Source: Pseudomonas abietaniphila
GTDB taxonomy: Bacteria > Pseudomonadota > Gammaproteobacteria > Pseudomonadales > Pseudomonadaceae
Assembly (NCBI RefSeq): GCF_039697315.1
Contig: NZ_CP155619.1
Coordinates: forward strand, 1,240,001-1,304,000
Reading direction: 5' to 3'
DNA length: 64,000 nt
Below, in pieces: positions 57,726-64,000 of the stretch. Under the pieces are notes generated by a model. It had not been told where the DNA came from. It saw only the letters and a list, made by a program, of their open reading frames with translations, and searched no databases. Every line of letters starts with the position of its first letter. The stretch's first letter is position 1. A program made the translations under genes and the position numbers.

Positions 57726-58721
57726 TTAGCGCAGTGAAGGACCGTTGAATCCGGCCCACATTGCGATCTGCTCGGCCACGCTCGAACCCAGCTTCTTCGA
57801 GAAGCGATCGAACGGCGACTCCTGCACGGTGTAGTCGACCATGTCCTTCTCGCCGATTACCTCACGCGCCACATAACTGGCGCTGCCCAGGCCGTCCACG
57901 AGGCCCAGAGCGAGAGCCTGTTCGCCTGTCCACACCAGACCGGAAAACAGCTCTGGATGGTCCTTGTCCTTCAAGCGGTCACCGCGCCCTGCTTTCACAC
58001 TGGCAATAAACTGCTTGTGCGTCGTGTCCAGCACACCCTGCCAAAAAGCAGTCTCGTCAGGCTTGGGTGGCTGAAACGGATCGAGGAAGGCCTTGTGCTC
58101 ACCCGAAGTGTACGTACGGCGATCCACGCCCAGCTTCTCCATCGTGCCGACAAAACCGAAGCCGGCCGCCGTGACACCAATGGAACCCACCAGGCTCGCC
58201 TTGTCGGCGTAGATCTGATCAGCAGCGCTGGCAATGTAATAAGCGCCCGAAGCCCCGAGGTCGGTAATGACCGCATAGACCTTGATGTTCGGCTTCTGCG
58301 CGCGCAGACGACGAATCTCGTCGTAGATGTAGCCCGACTGAACCGGGCTGCCACCCGGACTGTTGATGCGCAGGATCACGCCTTTGGTTTTTTCATCCTC
58401 GAAAGCCGACCGCAGGCTGCCAACGATGTTGTCCGCGCTGGCCGCTTCAGTGTCGGCGATCATGCCCTTCACTTCGATCAAGGCAGTGTGACTGGCCTTG
58501 CGCGACGCTCCTTTCTCAAAATCCATCAGCGGCGAAAACATCACCAGCATCACGAACAGATAAAGAAACGTCAGGGATTTGAAAAAAATGCCCCAGCGAC
58601 GGGCGCGACGCTGCTCCTGAACGCTGGCCAGCAAGGTCTTTTCCAGCAGCTGCCAGCTTTTTGCATCGGCCTTGCGCTCGCCGTCATCCTGCGAAGACGG
58701 TGCTTTCCATTCATCCGACAT
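57726..58721 (-). CDS. sppA: Signal peptide peptidase SppA (S49)
   Basis: Inner-membrane Ser/Lys protease of 331 residues, the short (single-domain) form. One TM segment (about 48-65). The Ser is in LGASGAYYIAS, the Lys in ADKASLVGSIGV; RINSPGGSPVQSG forms the oxyanion region. It degrades cleaved signal peptides. The HAD phosphatase and rluC precede it on the same strand (7 bp and an 11-bp overlap). Confidence 0.94.
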   Translation of the reverse strand: MSDEWKAPSSQDDGERKADAKSWQLLEKTLLASVQEQRRARRWGIFFKSLTFLYLFVMLVMFSPLMDFEKGASRKASHTALIEVKGMIADTEAASADNIVGSLRSAFEDEKTKGVILRINSPGGSPVQSGYIYDEIRRLRAQKPNIKVYAVITDLGASGAYYIASAADQIYADKASLVGSIGVTAAGFGFVGTMEKLGVDRRTYTSGEHKAFLDPFQPPKPDETAFWQGVLDTTHKQFIASVKAGRGDRLKDKDHPELFSGLVWTGEQALALGLVDGLGSASYVAREVIGEKDMVDYTVQESPFDRFSKKLGSSVAEQIAMWAGFNGPSLR

Positions 58722-58728
58722 AGATCAA

Positions 58729-59409
58729 TTACCCCAACAACGAAGATTCGGCAGTCCGCGCACCCAACCAGGCACGCAATTCGGAAAAATGCTCGATCGC
58801 CAGACGCGGCTCATATTGACGCAACGAATCCAGCGCCTGCGCGCCATACCCTACGGCCACGGAATCCATGCCGGCGTTACGCGCCATCAGCAGATCGAAC
58901 GACGCATCGCCGATCATCAGCGCCTTTTCAGGCCGAACACCGCAATGCTGCAGGATTTCGTTGAGCATCAGAGGATCGGGTTTGCTGGCTGTCTCGTCGG
59001 CAGCGCGCGTCGCATCGAAGTAATCCAGCCAGCCATGAGCCTTGAGCACGCGATCCAGGCCGCGACGGGCCTTTCCGGTTGCTACCGCCAGGCGGTAACC
59101 CTCGGAACGGAACGCCTCCAGCGACTCATGCACGCCCTCGAACAACTTTGAGGGCTCGACATCCATCGCCATGTAACTGTCTGCGTAGCGCTGACGAAAA
59201 TCGATCAGGTCATTGGCCGTGATGTCGGGGTACAACGTACGAATCGCCTCAGGCAACCCCAGGCCGATAATGCCCTTGATCGCCAGGTCGTCTCGCACAG
59301 GACGGCCGGACAACTCGGCGGCGGTCCGCATGGCCTCGACAATACGACCGATGGAGTCGGACAGCGTGCCGTCCCAGTCAAAAATCAGCAGCTCGTAATC
59401 ACGGCGCAC
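58729..59409 (-). CDS. HAD superfamily phosphatase (phosphoglycolate phosphatase-like)
   Basis: Hydrolase of 226 residues with the four HAD motifs: [19 protein letters not shown], the Lys in SKPDPLML, and [16 protein letters not shown]. The cap and sequence fit the Gph/pyrophosphatase-like group; substrate unproven. Overlaps rluC by 11 bp and is followed by sppA, the standard Pseudomonas order. Confidence 0.9.
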   Translation of the reverse strand: MRRDYELLIFDWDGTLSDSIGRIVEAMRTAAELSGRPVRDDLAIKGIIGLGLPEAIRTLYPDITANDLIDFRQRYADSYMAMDVEPSKLFEGVHESLEAFRSEGYRLAVATGKARRGLDRVLKAHGWLDYFDATRAADETASKPDPLMLNEILQHCGVRPEKALMIGDASFDLLMARNAGMDSVAVGYGAQALDSLRQYEPRLAIEHFSELRAWLGARTAESSLLG

Positions 59410-60358
59410 TCAGTAAACGCTCCACGGTCTTGGCCCACATTTCATCCACGGGCGCTTCCACTTTCAGCTCGCCACCATCCGGCAGCGGTACGGTGAGTGC
59501 ATAAGCATGCAGGAACAGACGCTTGCCGCCCAGATCACGAATTTCGCGAGAGAAGTCCTCATCGCCATATTTGCTGTCACCGGCGATGCAATGGCCAGCA
59601 TGCAAGGCGTGTACGCGAATCTGGTGCGTACGACCGGTGATCGGGCGCGCCTCCACCATCGTCGCGAAGTCACCGAAACGGCGCAGCACCTTGAACAGCG
59701 TCAGCGCCTCTTTGCCTTCTTCATTCACCTCGACCATGCGCTCGCCCGAGCGCAGGTTGCTCTTGAGCAAGGGGGCACGAACCTGCTTCTGAGACGTCGC
59801 CCAGTTTCCACGGACCAATGCCATGTACCGCTTGTCGACGCCGTCACCACGCAACTGCTCGTGCAAGTGACGCAACATGCTGCGTTTCTTGGCGATCATG
59901 AGCAGACCCGACGTGTCCCGGTCCAGGCGATGGACCAGTTCCAGCTCCTTGGCGTCGGGACGCAACTGACGAAAGGCTTCTATGACGCCGAAACTCAGAC
60001 CGCTGCCGCCGTGAACCGCGATGCCAGCGGGTTTGTTCAGGACAATGAGGCCTTTGTCTTCGTAAACGATTGCCGCTTCCAGGCGCTGCAACAGACCCTG
60101 TGCGACGGGCACAGGTTCGTCACGTTCAGGCACCCGAACGGGTGGAACGCGCACAATGTCGCCTGCCTGAAGCTTGTACTCGGGCTTGATCCGGCCTTTG
60201 TTCACTCGCACTTCGCCTTTGCGCAATATGCGGTAAATCAAGGTCTTGGGAACGCCCTTGAGGTACGTGATCAGAAAATTATCGATGCGTTGACCGGCAA
60301 GTTCCGGCGCAACCTCTACCAGCTGAACGCCGGGGGTTGGGGGGGTGATATTCGTCAT
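59399..60358 (-). CDS. rluC: 23S rRNA pseudouridine(955/2504/2580) synthase
   Basis: RluA-type pseudouridine synthase of 319 residues. An N-terminal S4 domain (about 20-80, [20 protein letters not shown]), then the catalytic Asp in [12 protein letters not shown], and [13 protein letters not shown]. The start at 60358 ([10 protein letters not shown]) precedes the S4 domain. Divergent from rne, as in many gammaproteobacteria. Confidence 0.96.
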   Translation of the reverse strand: MTNITPPTPGVQLVEVAPELAGQRIDNFLITYLKGVPKTLIYRILRKGEVRVNKGRIKPEYKLQAGDIVRVPPVRVPERDEPVPVAQGLLQRLEAAIVYEDKGLIVLNKPAGIAVHGGSGLSFGVIEAFRQLRPDAKELELVHRLDRDTSGLLMIAKKRSMLRHLHEQLRGDGVDKRYMALVRGNWATSQKQVRAPLLKSNLRSGERMVEVNEEGKEALTLFKVLRRFGDFATMVEARPITGRTHQIRVHALHAGHCIAGDSKYGDEDFSREIRDLGGKRLFLHAYALTVPLPDGGELKVEAPVDEMWAKTVERLLSAP

Positions 60359-60387
60359 GGCGCAAATCATAACAATTTTTTATGGAT

Positions 60388-60416
60388 TTGAAGCACTTAA
60401 TGATTGCTGCTATAGT
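60388..60416 (+). promoter_or_regulatory. Sigma-70 promoter of rne
   Basis: TTGAAG (60388-60393), a 17-bp spacer and TATAGT (60411-60416), 30 bp from the divergent rluC start. The transcript would start near 60423. Confidence 0.8.
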
Positions 60417-60422
60417 CGCGAA

Positions 60423-61075
60423 CGCCGCCAAAAGCGGCCTGGACAGCGGACAAACGGTATGACAGCCGGCCCTGCCCAACGCAATTCACGAGGGCGCGAG
60501 GCCGCCCTACGGGGCTTTCGGTGACAACGGAGCGTCAGCAAGCGTAACGAGCGCAGGTGACATGAGGCCTGAAACAAGCCCGATCGCAGAGTGAGTCACT
60601 CGCCATCGAGGCCCATGTTCAAGGCCAGTTCACAAAGTGCAGTCGCTGGCAGACAAACCGGGCGAATGCTTCGGAAACCGAAGCCTTAATTTGAGCCATG
60701 ACGCGTGAACTTCCCATCGAAGATCGCGTAAATGCAAACCCGCTGCGGATTCAGCGCGCGGCAGCACCCGAATTATCAGGGATACGTGTGGGGTGGAGAC
60801 GCACAACCGTCGGACTGTGTAGCAAAAGGCTTTATTCAAGACGCTTCATATCGTCCGCTACCGATGGTTGATTCCTCCTCCTGACCAAGCTTTTGCTGAC
60901 AGGGTGTCATTTGTCACCACAGCAAGCAGGAAACGTCGTCGCGACTACGGCCCCGCTGGCCGAATATCGCTAGACACTGGAGTGTCCAAGCACTCCTGAC
61001 GCGCCCTGACACCGACCGTGAGAAGTCGTGTGTGCCGAACGCCGTTTCCGGCAGCCCGGAAACCGACGGTACTAC
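60423..61075 (+). promoter_or_regulatory. Long structured 5' leader of rne
   Basis: About 650 nt between the promoter and the rne ATG without a supported gene. Hairpins visible: GCTTCGG/CCGAAGC (60668-60684), a TTGCTG...CAGCAA stem (60893-60925), and a GTTTCCGG/CCGGAAAC hairpin just before the start (61044-61063). In E. coli the 361-nt rne leader lets RNase E cut and lower its own mRNA; a similar role is likely here but is inference. Confidence 0.6.
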
Positions 61076-64000
61076 ATGAAAAGAATGCTGATTAACGCGA
61101 CTCAACCTGAAGAGTTGCGTGTTGCGCTGGTAGACGGCCAGCGCCTATACGACCTGGACATCGAATCCGGGGCCCGCGAACAGAAGAAGGCCAACATCTA
61201 TAAAGGCCGGATCACGCGCATCGAACCCAGCCTTGAAGCCGCGTTTGTCGACTTCGGCTCTGAGCGTCACGGCTTTCTGCCGCTGAAAGAAATCTCCCGC
61301 GAATACTTCAAGAAGTCACCGGAAGGTCGCGTCAACATCAAGGACGTCCTGAGCGAAGGCCAGGAAGTCATCGTTCAGGTCGAGAAAGAAGAGCGTGGCA
61401 ACAAGGGCGCTGCCCTGACCACCTTCATCAGCCTGGCCGGCCGTTACCTGGTGCTGATGCCGAACAACCCGCGTGCCGGTGGCATTTCCCGCCGCATCGA
61501 AGGCGAAGAGCGCAACGAACTGCGCGAAGCGCTGAACGGTTTGATCGCCCCTGCCGACATGGGCTTGATCGTGCGCACTGCTGGCCTTGGCCGCAGCAGC
61601 GAAGAAATGCAGTGGGACCTCGACTACCTGCTGCAACTGTGGACCGCCATCAAGGAAGCGTCCCTGGATCGTGCCGCGCCATTCCTGATCTACCAGGAAA
61701 GCAACGTCATCATTCGTGCGATCCGCGACTACCTGCGCCAGGACATCGGTGAAGTCCTGATCGACAGCGTTGAAGCCCAGGAAGAAGCCCTGACCTTCAT
61801 CCGCCAGGTGATGCCGCAGTACGCCAGCAAGATCAAGCTGTACGAAGACAGCGTTCCGCTGTTCAACCGTTTCCAGATCGAAAGCCAGATCGAAACCGCT
61901 TTCCAGCGCGTCGTCGAACTGCCTTCCGGTGGCTCCATCGTCATCGATCCGACCGAAGCCCTGGTGTCCATCGACATCAACTCGGCGCGCGCCACCAAAG
62001 GCAGCGACATCGAAGAAACCGCCCTGCAGACCAACCTTGAAGCGGCTGAAGAAATCGCCCGTCAACTGCGTCTGCGCGACATCGGCGGCCTGATCGTCAT
62101 CGACTTCATCGACATGACACCGGCCAAGAACCAGCGCGCCGTGGAAGAAAAAGTCCGCGAAAGCCTGGAAGCCGACCGCGCCCGCGTTCAGGTCGGTCGC
62201 ATCTCGCGCTTCGGCCTGCTGGAAATGTCCCGTCAGCGCCTGCGCCCATCGCTGGGCGAAAGCAGCGGCATCGTCTGCCCGCGTTGCAACGGCACCGGCA
62301 TCATCCGTGACGTCGAATCCCTGTCGCTGGCAATCCTGCGCCTGATCGAAGAAGAAGCCCTGAAAGACCGTACCGCCGAAGTCCGCGCTCAGGTGCCGAT
62401 CCCGGTCGCTGCGTTCCTGCTCAACGAAAAACGCAACTCGATCACCAAGATCGAACTGCGCACCCGTGCACGCATCATCATTCTGCCGAACGATCATCTC
62501 GAAACGCCGCACTTCGAAGTTCAGCGCCTGCGTGATGACAGCCCGGAAGCCCACAGCCTGCAGTCCAGCTACGAAATCGCTGCGGCCGCCGCCGAAGTGG
62601 AAGAAGTCCAGCCCGCGGCAGCGACCCGCACCCTGGTTCGCCAGGAAGCCGCAGTCAAGACCGCACCGGCTCGCGCCAACGCTCCGGTCCCGACCGAAGT
62701 CGCAGCACCGGTAGCCGCCCCTGCTCCGGTCGCTCATGAGCCAAGCCTGTTCAAAGGCCTGGTGAAGTCCCTGGTCAGCCTGTTCGCCACCAAGGAAGAG
62801 CCCGTCGCGCCGGCCGCAGTGGTTGAAAAACCGGCTGCCGAGCGTCCGGCCCGCAACGAAGAGCGTCGCAACGGTCGTCAGCAGAGCCGCAGCCGTAATG
62901 GTCGCCGCGACGAAGAGCGCAAGCCGCGCGAAGAACGTGCGCCGCGTGCCGAGCGTGAAGAACGCGCGCCACGGGAAGAGCGCGCTCCGCGTGAGGAACG
63001 TGCTCCACGTGAAGAGCGCGCACCGCGCGAGCCACGTGAGACCCGCGACGAAACCGCAACCCCACGTGAAGAGCGTCCTGCACGCGCGCCGCGTGAAGAG
63101 CGTCAGCCTCGTGCTCAGCGTGAAGATCGCAAGCCACGCGAAGAGCGCGTCCGTGAACTGCGTGAGCCGCTGGATGCCGCACCGGCTGTCAACGTGCCCC
63201 GCGAAGAACGCCCTGAGCGCGCACCGCGCGAAGAGCGTCAGCCTCGTGCGCCGCGTGAAGAGCGTCAACCACGTGCCGAGCAGGCCGCAGCAGCGGTTGA
63301 AGACGAAGCACTGTTGAACAACGAAGAGCAGCAGGACGAAAACGGCCAGGAACACGCCGAAGGCGATCGCCCTCGCCGTCGCTCCCGTGGTCAGCGTCGC
63401 CGCAGCAACCGTCGTGAGCGTCAGCGTGACGCCAACGGTGATGTGATCGAAGGCAGCGAAGAGCACCAGGCCGAAGCCGGTCACGACACCGTTCGCAGCG
63501 AAGGCAACAGCACTGAAATCGCTGCGGGTCTGGCCGTCACCGCCGCCGTTGCAGAAAGCGTGATCAGCGCCCCGGCCGAAGCCGACGCTCACCGTCAGGC
63601 TGAACGTGCCACCGCAGCTGTCGAAGCACCCGCTGTTGAAGCCGCGCCTGTCGAGAAAGCCGAAGCGCCTGTCGTCGAAGCGCCAGCCGTGGAAGCACCG
63701 ACGGCGACCGCCAAACGTTCGATCATGCCTGAAGTTGAAGTCGCGCAATTCGACGCTTCTCTGAGCCCGTTCGAGCGTCAGGTGAAAGCCGCCGCTCAGG
63801 CTGAGACTGTCGAAACCCCGGCTGAGGTTGAAGCGCCTGCTGTTGTCGAAGCGCCTGCTCCGGCACCGGTCGTTGAGGCACCTGTTGCAGCGCCTGTCGC
63901 ACCGGTCGAAGCGCCGAAAGCCGCTGAACCCGTGGTTGAGAAGCCAGTGATCGAGCAGCCAGTGGCTGCCGAGCCTGTGGTTGCAGCGGCTGAACTGGCG
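61076..64000 (+). CDS. rne: Ribonuclease E, 3' part outside window
   Basis: Endoribonuclease E, scaffold of the RNA degradosome. The first 975 codons are present. The N-terminal catalytic half (about 1-510): S1 domain ([20 protein letters not shown]), DNase I-like part with [11 protein letters not shown] and DFIDM (catalytic Asp residues), and the zinc-link CPRCNGTG (C401, C404). A short amphipathic segment [14 protein letters not shown] (about 557-570) is a probable membrane anchor. After it come many 6-residue APREER-type repeats (about 615-735), an acidic stretch, [18 protein letters not shown] (RNA binding), and Ala/Val/Glu-rich tail. The start [10 protein letters not shown] is conserved. 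Confidence 0.97.
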   Translation, partial: MKRMLINATQPEELRVALVDGQRLYDLDIESGAREQKKANIYKGRITRIEPSLEAAFVDFGSERHGFLPLKEISREYFKKSPEGRVNIKDVLSEGQEVIVQVEKEERGNKGAALTTFISLAGRYLVLMPNNPRAGGISRRIEGEERNELREALNGLIAPADMGLIVRTAGLGRSSEEMQWDLDYLLQLWTAIKEASLDRAAPFLIYQESNVIIRAIRDYLRQDIGEVLIDSVEAQEEALTFIRQVMPQYASKIKLYEDSVPLFNRFQIESQIETAFQRVVELPSGGSIVIDPTEALVSIDINSARATKGSDIEETALQTNLEAAEEIARQLRLRDIGGLIVIDFIDMTPAKNQRAVEEKVRESLEADRARVQVGRISRFGLLEMSRQRLRPSLGESSGIVCPRCNGTGIIRDVESLSLAILRLIEEEALKDRTAEVRAQVPIPVAAFLLNEKRNSITKIELRTRARIIILPNDHLETPHFEVQRLRDDSPEAHSLQSSYEIAAAAAEVEEVQPAAATRTLVRQEAAVKTAPARANAPVPTEVAAPVAAPAPVAHEPSLFKGLVKSLVSLFATKEEPVAPAAVVEKPAAERPARNEERRNGRQQSRSRNGRRDEERKPREERAPRAEREERAPREERAPREERAPREERAPREPRETRDETATPREERPARAPREERQPRAQREDRKPREERVRELREPLDAAPAVNVPREERPERAPREERQPRAPREERQPRAEQAAAAVEDEALLNNEEQQDENGQEHAEGDRPRRRSRGQRRRSNRRERQRDANGDVIEGSEEHQAEAGHDTVRSEGNSTEIAAGLAVTAAVAESVISAPAEADAHRQAERATAAVEAPAVEAAPVEKAEAPVVEAPAVEAPTATAKRSIMPEVEVAQFDASLSPFERQVKAAAQAETVETPAEVEAPAVVEAPAPAPVVEAPVAAPVAPVEAPKAAEPVVEKPVIEQPVAAEPVVAAAELA

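Noticed and set aside
62920..63280. CRISPR or noncoding tandem repeat
   Set aside because: The repeats stay in frame within RNase E and encode APREER units.
61316..63748. Minus-strand open frame of 810 codons over rne
   Set aside because: Mirror of the RNase E frame; the Phe/Arg-rich, repeat-containing translation is a by-product of the GAA/GCG-rich coding strand.

Overview
The window is a high-GC chromosomal segment of a Pseudomonas of the fluorescens/syringae type. The evidence is the fimV-truA-trpF-accD-folC-dedD-cvpA-purF-metZ block, the nadK-to-pepN block, the PilZ/holB/tmk/fab block, an RgsA-like sRNA beside tatD, and many Pseudomonas-type REP palindromes. Three blocks follow the P. 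aeruginosa PAO1 gene order as I remember it (about PA3083-PA3088, PA3106-PA3116 and PA2957-PA2976). They are joined by more variable DNA.

Layout: 1-7737 (minus strand) has a partial omptin protease, then the run nadK, metallophosphoesterase, rhomboid, DUF1315, DUF2797, pepN. 7738-8695 is a repeat-filled noncoding island. 8696-21714 is accessory: DUF1853, an Fsr/ArsB exporter pair, an MHS transporter, a D-cysteine desulfhydrase-like enzyme, fadH, a DUF3053 lipoprotein, a membrane protein, a cysteine-free nitrilase-fold protein coupled to an AraC regulator, and a 28-codon small ORF. 22137-23952 is ilvA behind what reads as a complete translational attenuator (promoter, Ile-rich leader peptide, mutually exclusive hairpins, terminator), followed by a second short ORF overlapping the ilvA start. 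23953-24572 carries nested tandem repeats. 24573-28038 has a DUF2242 lipoprotein, a stand-alone EPSP synthase and a lone sugar epimerase. 28188-28683 is a tRNA-Val/Asp/Asp operon with a visible promoter and terminator.

28806-42029 (minus) is the amino acid, purine, folate and lipid block: SDR, metZ, purF, cvpA, dedD, folC, accD, trpF, truA, fimV and an aspartate-semialdehyde-dehydrogenase paralogue lacking the catalytic Cys. 42127-46694 holds DUF1285, DUF4823, moaA, a TetR regulator, a class V aminotransferase and the probable RgsA sRNA. 46742-56974 (minus) is a long fatty-acid/envelope/replication cluster read as DUF177, rpmF, plsX, fabD, fabG, acpP, fabF, pabC, mltG, tmk, holB, pilZ, tatD. 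57081-60358 has maf, sppA, a HAD phosphatase and rluC. 60388-64000 is the rne promoter, a leader of about 650 nt and the first 975 codons of RNase E, cut by the window end.

Most of the window is conserved housekeeping sequence. The most unusual parts are the ilvA control region, the apparently leaderless DUF177-rpmF transcript, the noncoding repeat islands at 7.8-8.6 kb and 24 kb, and the two enzyme-like proteins without their catalytic cysteines.
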